The notes under the pieces were generated by a model, which saw only the letters and a program-made list of their open reading frames with translations, was not told where the DNA came from and did no database searches. A stretch of 62,307 nucleotides of DNA from Gammaproteobacteria bacterium. GTDB lineage: Bacteria; Pseudomonadota; Gammaproteobacteria; Enterobacterales; Neiellaceae. The DNA lies in assembly GCA_017425245.1 (NCBI GenBank), contig JAFOOX010000062.1, positions 1 through 62,307 of the forward strand. The letters are read 5' to 3'. The number at the start of each line of letters is the position of its first letter. Position 1 is the stretch's first letter. Both the position numbers and the translations under genes were made by a program. Below are positions 18,629-27,500 of the stretch, in pieces.

Positions 18629-19225
18629 ATGAGCCATCTCGCAGAGAAGATCTTGTCTGCTGCCCAGGCGATGCCCGAGGGCGGCTTGCTGTCGCCCAAG
18701 GAATTCCTACATCTTGGGTCGCGGGCTGCCATCGACAAAACCTTGTCCCGACTTGTTCAGGAAGGAAAGCTGCTGCGCGTGAGTCGTGGTGCCTATGTCG
18801 CGCCTCATCAGGGCCGGTTTGGTTCCCGTCCGCCGTCTACCGAGTCAGTGTTGCAGGCTATTGAGGCCAGTTGCGGTGAAACGGTCGTGGCCAATGGCGC
18901 GGCCGAAGCCAACGCACTGGGTCTGACCACGCAGGTGCCGACCCGTGAGGTTTTTCTCACATCCGGCGCATCCCGCACCCTGCATCTCGGCAGCCGTTGC
19001 GTGGAGCTTAAACACGGTAACCGTTGGCAGCTGCTGCTGGGCAAGCGGCCTGCGGGAAAGGTGATTCGGGCTTTGTCGTGGCTGGGGCCAGAGGCCGCAC
19101 CGGCGGCATTGGAGCAACTGCTCTCCAGATTGCCTGAGTCCGAATGGGAAGCCGTGCGTGGCGCTCGTGCCGCATTGCCGAGTTGGATGGCCAAGGTGGT
19201 CAGTGAGGCAATGGCGCATGGCTGA
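18629..19225 (+). CDS. AbiEi-family antitoxin, winged-helix (module 1)
   Basis: A 198-residue antitoxin and autorepressor of an AbiE-type type IV toxin-antitoxin or abortive-infection module. The first 60 residues (LLSPKEFLHLGSRAAIDKTL, then LLRVSRGAYVAP) form the N-terminal winged helix, and the remainder is the AbiEi-like C-terminal domain. AAGGAG lies seven bases before ATG 18629. The gene overlaps the toxin start by eight bases, as expected for a coupled pair. The toxin downstream is frameshifted, so this antitoxin may now be an orphan regulator. Confidence 0.82.
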   Translation: MSHLAEKILSAAQAMPEGGLLSPKEFLHLGSRAAIDKTLSRLVQEGKLLRVSRGAYVAPHQGRFGSRPPSTESVLQAIEASCGETVVANGAAEANALGLTTQVPTREVFLTSGASRTLHLGSRCVELKHGNRWQLLLGKRPAGKVIRALSWLGPEAAPAALEQLLSRLPESEWEAVRGARAALPSWMAKVVSEAMAHG

Positions 19226-20307
19226 ATCCTGGTTCTCGCTCAGCAGGGAAGATCAGGTTGAAGCTCTGGAGTTTGCTGCGGCCAGCACCGGGCGGCCTGC
19301 GCACTTGCTCGAAAAGGACATCTGGGTGGTCTGGGTGCTATCCGTCATCTACGAATCTGACTTGGCTAACAAGCTAACGTTCAAGGGCGGCACTTCGCTG
19401 TCAAAGGTGTACAGAATCATCGACAGGTTTTCCGAGGATGTGGATCTGACCTATGACATCCGCGAATTGGCCGCTGACTTCTTGATACAAGGCAATCCCA
19501 TCCCCGACTCGGCCAGCCAAGAGAAAAAGATCAGCAGCGCGGTACGTCACCGTCTGCCTGATTGGATTGAGGTGAGGGTCAAGCCGATTATTGCAGCGGC
19601 ACTGGCTAAAGTTGGATTGGACGCGAGCCTGACGCTGGCAGGCAAAGATCGGGACAAACTGATCCTGTCGTATCCAGCGGTCAAAACGGGAACGGGGTAC
19701 TCAGCATCTACTATCCAGCTGGAGTTTGGAGCCCCGTGCTACGGGCGAGCCGCATCATGTTCAAACCGTTGCTTGTGACATTGCACCAGAAATTGAAGGT
19801 GTCACATTCCCCGTTGCCCAGCCATTGGTGATGGCGGCCGAACGCACCTTTTGGGAAAAGGCCACCGCCGCCCATGTGTATTGTTTGCAAGGCCGGCTGC
19901 GCGGTGAGCGTTACTCGCGTCACTGGTACGACCTAGCGGCCATCGCAAAAACGCCGTATTTTGCTGGTGCCTGCGCCGATCAGCTATTGGCCCGAGCGGT
20001 TGCAGAACACAAATCGGTTTTCTTCGTTGAGAAAGACGCTGCCGGTGCCAAGATCGATTATTTCGCAGCCACTACCGGCCAGCTGAAACTCATCCCGGCA
20101 GGCGAGTCGTTGACGGCGCTTGAAAACGACTACGCTGCAATGCTGGAGGATGGGTTGCTGGCACTGAATCAGCCGAGCTTTGCCGACATCATCGCGCAAT
20201 GCTGCACCATTCAGGACGAAGCCAATCGGCAAGCCATAGTGAGTGAACGCAGCAAGGCACCGGATGAGTTGACCGTGCAGGCACAAAAACTCGACATGGG
20301 TTACTGA
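19218..20307 (+). pseudogene. AbiEii-type nucleotidyltransferase toxin, frameshifted
   Basis: From ATG 19218 the frame encodes an AbiEii toxin: KDIWVVWVLSVIY, then FKGGTSLSKVYRIIDRFSED and VDLTYD, the G-G-T-S...D-V-D nucleotidyltransferase core. The frame is lost at a run of four C (19732-19735). Read with three C it continues ...IQLEFGARATGEPHHVQT into the second frame, which supplies the rest of the family (ERTFWEKATAAHVYC, RYSRHWYDLAAIA) to the stop at 20307. The broken frame stops at 19778. One extra base therefore separates two halves of an otherwise intact gene of about 362 codons. It is either a recent inactivating mutation, a phase-variable homopolymer, or a sequencing error. Confidence 0.85.
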
Positions 20308-20556
20308 CATCACTCCCCACGCACAGCATCAACCATCGGGCAATTCCGGATTGTTGTCGGTTATGTCGCTACCAACGACATGTCACGGCAACGTGGTGGC
20401 ATTCGGCGATTTTTGCGATATGACCGGAGGCTGACCACCACCGCTGCGGCACTTCACCACCCAAAGCCATCGCCTTGTTGTCTACAGCTGCTGTAAACAG
20501 CGCTGGCACAAGGGCTGATCAGCTGGTCAAATTTGGGCGCTGATTGACAGCTCTAA

Positions 20557-20610
20557 TTACGTCCGCTGCGGTGCGGACAGCCATCGATGGTGGTACTTCG
20601 CGCGTCTGGG
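20557..20610 (+). repeat. Direct repeat B, copy 2 (54 bp)
   Basis: Second copy of the repeat at 18254-18307, with about five substitutions. It lies in the 335-base gap 20308-20642 between the toxin remnant and the convergent Fic gene. Apart from this repeat I see nothing identifiable in that gap. Confidence 0.7.
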
Positions 20611-20642
20611 TACGCACCACAGGCAACCCGGCCCCGCGTTCG

Positions 20643-22004
20643 TCAGTGCCCGTGAACCGTCTTCCAGGCAGTGTACTCTGATGGGCGTAACCCGTAGCGC
20701 GCCAGCACCCCCTCGTGCAGCCTGCGGAGCTCTTCGACAGTCAGTGCCTGTACGCTCGCTTGTTCACACTCAGGAATGCGATCTGCCACGGCTCGCTGAA
20801 TGCAGGACAGTGGTTCAAGTTCCGGCTGCGTGATGACTTCGCGAATGGTCTGCTTGATGAAGTCACGCCAGGCCAAGCGAAGGGGGTCGGGTTCCACCAA
20901 GTCTTGCTTGATCGCCAAGTATTCCTGCGTAGAGCGCTCGTAGGCCCAGACGTAAAGGTCACGCAGCAGCTCCACGCGGGTCATTTCGTACACGCCCAGG
21001 GTGGCTCGGCTGTAGGCCTGCTCTGGTACATCCAGAAAAGTCAGCGGACAAAGATTGGCACGAAACAGCGGCAGATTCGCGGCCAGTCGTGAGGTGCGCT
21101 TGTTGATGTCGGCAAAAGGCTGCAGGTAGGGCAGATGCACCATCATGAAGAAGGATTGCTCAAACGGATCTCCAACCCGGTTAGCTTTACCCAGAAGCAC
21201 TTCCAGCGCGTCTTCGATCTGCTGTGGTGACGAGAGCGGGCGATAAACGCTTTTGCCAATATCGACGGCGTGCTGGCGAATTCGGCCCTCATCTGCTGGA
21301 TTGGGCAACAGGTTTTCCGCCAAAGCGCTGTGCAAATTCATCAGCATGTAGCGGTTGAACTCCGCACTGTCGATGCTTTCGACCAGCAGTTCGATCGCTG
21401 TTTTATGGTTCAGGATCATCTGTGTTTCGATGGCTGCCTTGCCCTGAGCGGCCGTGCCATGCTCGATCAGCTCGCGTGTGTCGAGTCGGGAGTAGGTGTT
21501 GCCCTCTAGGTTGCTTGACGCCCATGACAGGTCGATCAGTAATCGGTTGAGAATGGCGCGGCTGTAGGTGCCCGCCGGCTCGTCAACGTCAGTGGTTCTG
21601 CCCATCTTGTGTAGTTGGCGACGCAACGACTCAGACAAGTACCAAGTCTCATTAGGACGGTAAGCATCCAAGAAGTCACGCTGGTAGCCTACCGGTTTGC
21701 GCGCTGCCGGAGACTGGTCGATATAGGCAAGGATGTCTTGGCTGTCGGCAGACAGTGGAATGAAAGGCGGGAATCTATCTCCGCTGGTGGCCAGCGCATC
21801 CTGGCCATGTTGGGCATCTGCATGAAAATAGCGACGGGCTCGACCTTCACCCAGCGCGGCGACTTGGCCGCTCTCTATCAGCTTCGCGATCCAGCGCTGT
21901 GCAGTTCGTCTGGCAATGCTGGGGTGTGCGGTCAGCAGTTCGGCCAGCGTCAATCCGCTTTCGGATGCCCGGATGCTGTTCAGTAAGTCTGTGGTGGATG
22001 ACAT
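20643..22004 (-). CDS. Fic-domain protein with N-terminal winged helix and degenerate Fic motif
   Basis: A 453-residue protein. Residues about 1-60 (LTLAELLTAHPSIARRTAQRW) form a helix-turn-helix/winged-helix DNA-binding domain. The Fic fold follows (about 110-370). It has an N-terminal inhibitory-helix type motif SSNLEGN ((S/T)xxxE(G/N)), but the active loop reads LQPFADINKRTSR where classical AMP-transferring enzymes have HPFxxGNGRxxR. The catalytic histidine is thus Gln and the GN pair IN. I recall other Fic proteins with QPFxDxNKRxSR, so this looks like an inherited variant rather than decay. Whether it still modifies proteins is unknown. The upstream operator cluster suggests autoregulation through the winged helix. 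The context is a defence island, where Fic proteins are common. Confidence 0.83.
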   Translation of the reverse strand: MSSTTDLLNSIRASESGLTLAELLTAHPSIARRTAQRWIAKLIESGQVAALGEGRARRYFHADAQHGQDALATSGDRFPPFIPLSADSQDILAYIDQSPAARKPVGYQRDFLDAYRPNETWYLSESLRRQLHKMGRTTDVDEPAGTYSRAILNRLLIDLSWASSNLEGNTYSRLDTRELIEHGTAAQGKAAIETQMILNHKTAIELLVESIDSAEFNRYMLMNLHSALAENLLPNPADEGRIRQHAVDIGKSVYRPLSSPQQIEDALEVLLGKANRVGDPFEQSFFMMVHLPYLQPFADINKRTSRLAANLPLFRANLCPLTFLDVPEQAYSRATLGVYEMTRVELLRDLYVWAYERSTQEYLAIKQDLVEPDPLRLAWRDFIKQTIREVITQPELEPLSCIQRAVADRIPECEQASVQALTVEELRRLHEGVLARYGLRPSEYTAWKTVHGH

Positions 22005-22010
22005 CGAGCT

Positions 22011-22177
22011 TGGCGCCGTTCGAAGTACATGTGGCGCAGTTTATCAAACGGCGCCATAACTAACTCGGAAAGTGGCGCAGTTCACGACCATCTGCGCCAA
22101 ATCGAGATGGAAGACGATGTCTACGACGCGAGACTGCGCTCAATAGCGCACCGATTTACTCCCCATGTGGCGCGGTT
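22011..22177. promoter_or_regulatory. Six-copy TGGCGCnGTT operator cluster upstream of the Fic gene
   Basis: Copies or half-copies of TGGCGCnGTT occur at 22011 (+), 22032 (+), 22046-22056 (-), 22073 (+), 22092-22099 (-, TGGCGCAG) and 22168 (+). Two pairs form inverted repeats: 22032-22056 (arms TGGCGCAGTTT and AAACGGCGCCA, one mismatch) and 22073-22099 (TGGCGCAG and CTGCGCCA, 11-base spacer). All lie within 175 bases of the Fic start at 22004. The arrangement fits cooperative binding by a dimeric winged-helix regulator, most simply the Fic protein itself. Confidence 0.6.
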
Positions 22178-22214
22178 CTTGGTACTGAGCCAAGGTCCTC
22201 CATAGAGGAGACTA

Positions 22215-22285
22215 GCCACATTCAGCAGAAACATGCTGCAGAAATCGCCGCCCAAGCCGCGACCTTTCGTTTTTGCACTGCTGAC
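22215..22285 (+). repeat. Direct repeat A, copy 2 (71 bp)
   Basis: Second copy of the repeat at 18059-18131. Its right end (gctgac) abuts directly the displaced 5' end of the large methyltransferase-helicase gene that begins at 22286, so this copy marks a junction. Confidence 0.75.
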
Positions 22286-22467
22286 GATGAGTGCGTGAGC
22301 AGTACCCACGACTACTACAACACCCAAGCTGAACAGTTCGTTGCCGATACCCTCGCGGTTGATATGGCCGAACTCTACGCACCTTTTCTAAGCACCCTTC
22401 CCATTAGCGGTCATCTGCTCGATGCCGGTTGTGGTTCGGGCCGGGACGCGTTGGCGTTCAAGCAGCG
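22286..22467 (+). repeat. Direct repeat C, copy 1 (182 bp, displaced gene start)
   Basis: Matches 24355-24536 with four substitutions in 182 bases. It covers the translation start and first 58 codons or so of the large gene at 24364. The bases upstream of the two copies are unrelated, and they diverge again after agcagcg. Confidence 0.9.
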
Positions 22468-22507
22468 GGCCTGGGTTGGGCGTTGCCCCGCTTCAACTCA
22501 CCACTGA
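22295..22507 (+). pseudogene. Truncated 5' end of the methyltransferase-helicase gene
   Basis: GTG 22295 opens a frame identical but for two residues to the start of the large gene at 24364 (MSSTHDYYNT, HLLDAGCGSGRDALAFKQR), then departs into unrelated AWVGRCPASTHH and stops at 22507. Only methyltransferase motif I remains, so it cannot be functional. It is either the displaced original gene start left by insertion of the AbiE module between 22468 and 24354, or the product of a local duplication. Confidence 0.8.
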
Positions 22508-23407
22508 AAACCAGGAGCCGCCAGCTGGCCAGTGGTGTGGGTAGTCGGAATTAGCCCTCGCTGCCGCGATGACTGGCAGCAGAAAACCTCTAAGCGATGC
22601 AACGACACCCTCCAGGTGCAGCGCTTCAAGTCTGTTTTTTCCAAGAAATGCCTGCCACTGTCTCTGCTTTTGCGCGTCTGCTGCAAAACCATCCGTCAGG
22701 CCAAATGGCGTGTCTGCGGGCAACAGCGTATTGCGTCGATCGAAGGTCGCTCGAATGGCGCGTCGCAGGGTGTTGCCGTCAAATTCAGTATGCCGCGACA
22801 AGATCCAGAGGTCGAAATAGTCCTTCATTCGGCTGTTGGCGATACCAAGCACGGTCAGTGCTTCCAGCTTTTCTGCCACCATGGTGTAGCGCGGATAGGC
22901 GCGTAGTTTCGGCGCCGCGAACTCCGCGAGCATCACGGGATACTCGACCTCCTCCGGTGCTGGCGTCACCGCATCGCCGAAACCAAGGTCAATTTGGATA
23001 GGGCAGCGCGCGCCATCAATCAGTCCTAGCAAGGTGACACGCACGCCAGCGTAGTTGGCCTCTTTGCGAATCTCCGCCGCATGAACGGTTTCCGGCAGAA
23101 AGGTCACCCCGTCGTCAGAGCTCAACGCGCATATATCTTTAAAAACAGCCTCAAGGTGCGGCAACTCCGCCGAGCCATAACCGAGAAAGTCCGCATCCCG
23201 AGTCGGCCGATGCGGAATGTCGAACCACAAGTCAAACAGCAGCGCGCCTTTCAGCAGGAACTGGTCGGCGTGGGGCGAGATGCTGACCCGGTACAGCAGC
23301 CGCTCAAGGGTGTAGCGGGTCAATACCAGATTGAAGTCCTGCCGTGTCTCGCGGGCTCGCGTGAGTAGGCGGGCGCGCACCGAAGCCGCCGTGTTGCGCT
23401 GGTTCAT
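22493..23407 (-). CDS. AbiEii-type nucleotidyltransferase toxin (module 2)
   Basis: A 304-residue intact toxin. The core KGALLFDLWFDIPHRPTRDA + DFLG provides the G-A-L...D-A-D nucleotidyltransferase signature. It is followed by IQIDLGFGDAVTP, TMVAEKLEALTVLG and RMKDYFDLWIL, the conserved lysine and DYFDLW blocks of the AbiEii/AbiGii family. ATG 23407 overlaps the antitoxin stop as ATGA; longer readings begin inside the antitoxin gene and are unlikely. Known family members inactivate tRNA by adding nucleotides to the 3' end; that activity is inferred here. Its sequence is distant from the module 1 toxin, so the two arose independently rather than by duplication. Confidence 0.87.
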   Translation of the reverse strand: MNQRNTAASVRARLLTRARETRQDFNLVLTRYTLERLLYRVSISPHADQFLLKGALLFDLWFDIPHRPTRDADFLGYGSAELPHLEAVFKDICALSSDDGVTFLPETVHAAEIRKEANYAGVRVTLLGLIDGARCPIQIDLGFGDAVTPAPEEVEYPVMLAEFAAPKLRAYPRYTMVAEKLEALTVLGIANSRMKDYFDLWILSRHTEFDGNTLRRAIRATFDRRNTLLPADTPFGLTDGFAADAQKQRQWQAFLGKNRLEALHLEGVVASLRGFLLPVIAAARANSDYPHHWPAGGSWFSVVS

Positions 23408-24003
23408 GGCAGGCTTTCCATATAGGGCCGCATCACATTGGTCACACGGCACAGTGCGGCGTAGTGCCAGAGCTCGTCCATGGTCACGCGCTTGGCGCGC
23501 CACGCTTCCTGAAGTGCTTCCATCGCGACATCGAGGCCGACCTTGTTGCGGAACTTGAAGCAGTCGGCCACCGTGCGGGCGACGTTGGTCACGCGCACGA
23601 TCACGCCATCAATGGGGCGATCTTCAATCCCCTCGGTCAGAGCAGCCCCTGAAAAGCGCACGATACGTAGCAACGGATACTCCATCTTCGGGGCGCGAGC
23701 CTTGTTCGGAATCGCCAGCCAGACTTCGAATGGCGACTGTGTGGTGAGATCCTGTACCCGCAGTGCCGACAGCAGGCAGACGATGGCTTTCGGGTGTTTG
23801 CGGGCCACCTCGGCAAGCGTGCCATGCTCAGAGATGTTGCGATCGGGGAGGGCGTACAGACCGCGACCTACGCGGGTGAGCCGCCCCTGCCGAACCAGAC
23901 GCGTGAGGGCGACACTGGGCAGACCCAGCGCAGTGAGATCGCGGGGACGTATGAGACCGCACTGTGCGGCAAGATTGAGAATCGTCTGATGCGAGCTTTT
24001 CAT
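23404..24003 (-). CDS. AbiEi-family antitoxin, winged-helix (module 2)
   Basis: A 199-residue cognate antitoxin. The N-terminal winged helix (LAAQCGLIRPRDLTALGLPS, then LVRQGRLTRVGRGLYALPD) is followed by the AbiEi-like domain with ALRVQDLTTQSPFEVWLAIP and VTNVARTVADCFKFRNKVGL. The last block, ARTVADCFKFR, is characteristic of this antitoxin type. ATG 24003 is preferred because the alternative at 24042 lies within the candidate -10 region. It couples to the toxin through an ATGA overlap. The module sits exactly between the two copies of repeat C. Confidence 0.87.
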   Translation of the reverse strand: MKSSHQTILNLAAQCGLIRPRDLTALGLPSVALTRLVRQGRLTRVGRGLYALPDRNISEHGTLAEVARKHPKAIVCLLSALRVQDLTTQSPFEVWLAIPNKARAPKMEYPLLRIVRFSGAALTEGIEDRPIDGVIVRVTNVARTVADCFKFRNKVGLDVAMEALQEAWRAKRVTMDELWHYAALCRVTNVMRPYMESLP

Positions 24004-24031
24004 GACTGCATGATGTTGTATTTTGCCGGTA

Positions 24032-24059
24032 ACTGTAGACATTCACCGACATAATGCAA
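24032..24059 (-). promoter_or_regulatory. Candidate promoter of AbiE module 2
   Basis: TTGCAT (24059-24054) and TACAGT (24037-24032) are separated by 16 bases on the minus strand, placing transcription start about 25 bases before ATG 24003. The rest of the 360-base gap 24004-24363 shows no gene. Confidence 0.3.
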
Positions 24060-24354
24060 CGCCAGCGCTTCTTCCGAGGCTTCACTGCAACATTGTCACG
24101 TGTCGCTGGCCAGCCCCCGCCCGAAAATCGTCGCGAGCACTCCGCTGTGCGGTTAGTAAATTGTAAGAGAGGGAAGGGCCGCTCTGGCCAAAGGCAGTCT
24201 GCCTGAAAACACGACTGCAACGCGGCTGAGCTAACCAATTGATGCGCTCACTATTGCGGGTGGTCTGTTGGCCTGGTATCAACTGTTCATCCTGCCTTTG
24301 CCATCGCGCGAAGAGCCCTTTGTCGGTCGCTGGTGCGCCGGCCATGTCATCAAG

Positions 24355-24536
24355 GATGAGTGCGTGAGCAGTACCCACGACTACTACAACACCCACGCTG
24401 AACAGTTCGTTGCCGATACCCTCGCGGTTGATATGGCCGAACTCTACGCCCCTTTTCTAAGCATCCTTCCCATTAGCGGTCATCTGCTCGATGCCGGTTG
24501 TGGCTCGGGCCGGGACGCGTTGGCGTTCAAGCAGCG
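24355..24536 (+). repeat. Direct repeat C, copy 2 (182 bp, intact gene start)
   Basis: Counterpart of 22286-22467. It contains the GTG start and motif I of the intact large gene. The upstream sequence (gccatgtcatcaag) differs from that at copy 1. Confidence 0.9.
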
Positions 24537-27500
24537 CGGTTACCGGGTCACAGCCTTTGATGCCAGCGATGTCTTGGCCGATCATGCCAGCCAACTGCTG
24601 CAACAGCCGGTCGATGTGCGCCGCTTTGCCGAGATGTGCGAAGTCGCGACCTATGACGGCATCTGGGCCTGCGCCAGCTTGCTGCATGTGCCGGCTGCAG
24701 AGATGGCGGCAACCTTTGAACGGCTGTGGCAGGCGCTCAAGCCGGGCGGCGTGCTTTACTGCAGCTACAAGTACGGCCAAGGGGAGCGCTGGCATAACGG
24801 TCGCCAGTTCACCGACGCCGACGAAGAACGGCTGTCGACCTGGACACAGGGGCTAATCGGATTGCGCCAGACCTGTTGCTGGCGCACGGCAGATCTACGC
24901 CCCGGCCGCAATGAACAGTGGCTCAATGCCCTGTTGTACAAGGCTGAACAGAAGTTGGTCAGCGGTGGTGACGATCCCTTCCTGCCTCATCTATGCGCCG
25001 CTATTCACCAGGCCTCGACCGTCGATTTTGCCGTCGCCTTTGTTAAGACCACCGGGTTGCGCTTGTTGATGGCGGATCTGGCGGCAGCCCTGCAGCGCAG
25101 CGAACCCCATGCGCCAGCACGGGTCCGGATCCTCACCAGCGACTATCTGGATGTCACCGATCCTGAGGCATTACGCCTGCTGATGTTGCTGCAACAGCAA
25201 GGCGCCGACGTTCGCGTCTTTGAAAGCGCGGGCGGCAGCTTTCACCTCAAAGCCTACCTGTTTACCGGCTACAGCGACGCGGCTGGCACCGGTTGGGGAC
25301 GAGCCTTTATTGGTTCCAGTAACCTGAGCCGGCAGGCACTGACCCATGGCCTGGAGTGGAACTATCGCATCGACTACCCGGACGACCATGGTTTTGTTGA
25401 GGCACAGCAGCGGTTTCTCACGCTGTTTGGCCACCCGCAAAGCAAGCCGCTCAGTGACGGCTGGATCGAGAGTTATGAAGCTCGGCGCGTCAAGCCGGTG
25501 GTTGCTGTTGCGCCTGGTAGCACCGAGGTTGAGCCCCCACCAACCCCCACCCTGATTCAGCAGCAAGCGCTTGAGGCCTTGTCCAAGACCCGCTCTGAGG
25601 GGTTTACGCGTGGCTTGGTGGTGCTGGCAACCGGCTTGGGCAAGACCTGGCTTGCCGCCTTTGATGTGGCGCAGTTGGGGGCGCGACGTGTGCTCTTTGT
25701 GGCCCATCGCGAGGAGATCCTCAACCAAGCTGCAGCAACCTTCGGGCGGATCCGGCCTCATGCGCGCATTGGCTTTTACCGAGACCAACAGCGAGATACC
25801 CAGGTGGATCTGCTGTTCGCATCGGTGCAGACCTTGGGCAAAGTCGAGCACCTGGAGCGCTTTAAGCCGCAGCACTTCGATTACATCGTGATCGACGAGT
25901 TCCACCACGCCGCCGCGCCCACTTACCACCGCTTGTTGAACTACTTTGCCCCGGGGTTCCTGTTGGGGCTGACGGCAACCCCGGATCGCACCGACAACGC
26001 CAACATCCTTGCGCTCTGCGATGACAATCTGGTGTTCGAACGGGATCTCTTTGCTGGCGTCAGTGCCAAGCTGCTGGTGCCGTTTCACTACTACGGCATC
26101 TTCGATGAGGATGTCGATTACCAGAGCATTCCTTGGCGCAACGGCCGCTTCGATCCCGAGCTGTTGGCCAACAAGCTGGCAACCTTGAGTAGGGCTCGTC
26201 ATGCGCTGAAAAGCTGGCGAGAGCGGGCTCAACGCAAGACGCTGGCATTTTGCGTCTCTACGCGCCACGCGGAGTTTATGGCCGAGCAGTTTCGCAATCA
26301 GGGGATCCGTGCTGCCGCTGTCTACGCTGATTCACGGCTGTCTCGGGGCGAGGCCTTGGCGCAGCTCGAGGACGGCCGGCTGCAGGTGATCTTTTCGGTA
26401 GACCTGTTCAACGAAGGGGTCGATCTGCCGAGTATCGATACGGTGCTGATGCTGCGGCCAACCGAATCCAAGATCCTGTTCTTGCAGCAGCTCGGCCGTG
26501 GTCTGCGACGTGCTGATGGCAAAGAGAAGCTGGTGGTGCTCGATTTCGTCGCCAACCACCAGAGCTTTCTTCACAAGCCGATGGCGCTGATGAACCTCAG
26601 CATGAACCATCGCCAGCTGGCGGATTTTGCCCAGAAGGCAGCGGCAGGGCAGTTAGAACTGCCGGATGGCTGCTTTATCAACTACGACCTGCAGTTCATC
26701 GATTTCTTGAAATCGCTCGCCAGTGATGGGGTCGAAACAGATTACCGAGCCTTGCGTGATCTGTTAGGTCGGCGCCCGAGTTTGGTGGAGTTCTATCGTT
26801 CGGGCAGCAGTCTGCAAGCCATGCGCCGCCAGTTTAACTACTGGTTCGGGCTGGTTGCGGCAGAAGAGAATGACCTGCCGGCTGACATTCAGACATTGAT
26901 CACCCGTCATGCCGAGTTTTGGCGCGAGCTTGAAATCACGCCGATGACCAAAAGCTACAAAATGGTGTTGCTGGAAGCCTTCCAGGAACTGGATGGCTGG
27001 ACCACGGCACCGACGCTCAGCGCGCTGGCTGAGCGTTCCTGGCAGGTGCTGCAGCGTCGTCGTCCGTTACTGGCGGACCTCCCTCCGGAGTACCAAGCGA
27101 CACCAGCCATGCCTGCTGACTGGCAAAGCTACTGGCACAAAAATCCGGTGAAGGCATGGCTGAATAGCCGCTGGTTCAGTCTTGAGAATGATCTGTTCAT
27201 TGGCAATCTCGCCGTCAGTGGCGACGCAGTGGCTGCAGTTAATGAGCTGGTGCAGGAACTGGTCGATTACCGCTTGATGACTTACGAGGCCCGAGCGGCA
27301 AACGCCGGCGCTACCGTCACCCCCTTGGTCACACGCCCGGCGCAGGTAGAACTGCCGCTATTCCCAAATCTCAAGATCGCCTGCGGCCACTTCAAGACTG
27401 CCAATGCAGATGCTCCTGAATACCGCGCCATGGGTGACGGTTATGGTCGCCTCGACCCACAGCGTCACTTCATCGCCCGCGCCTTAGGCAACTCGATGAA

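Noticed and set aside
24268..24363. Upstream extension of the helicase protein by 32 residues
   Set aside because: The extension is absent from the duplicated 5' copy at 22286, and a GTG conserved in both copies starts the methyltransferase domain.
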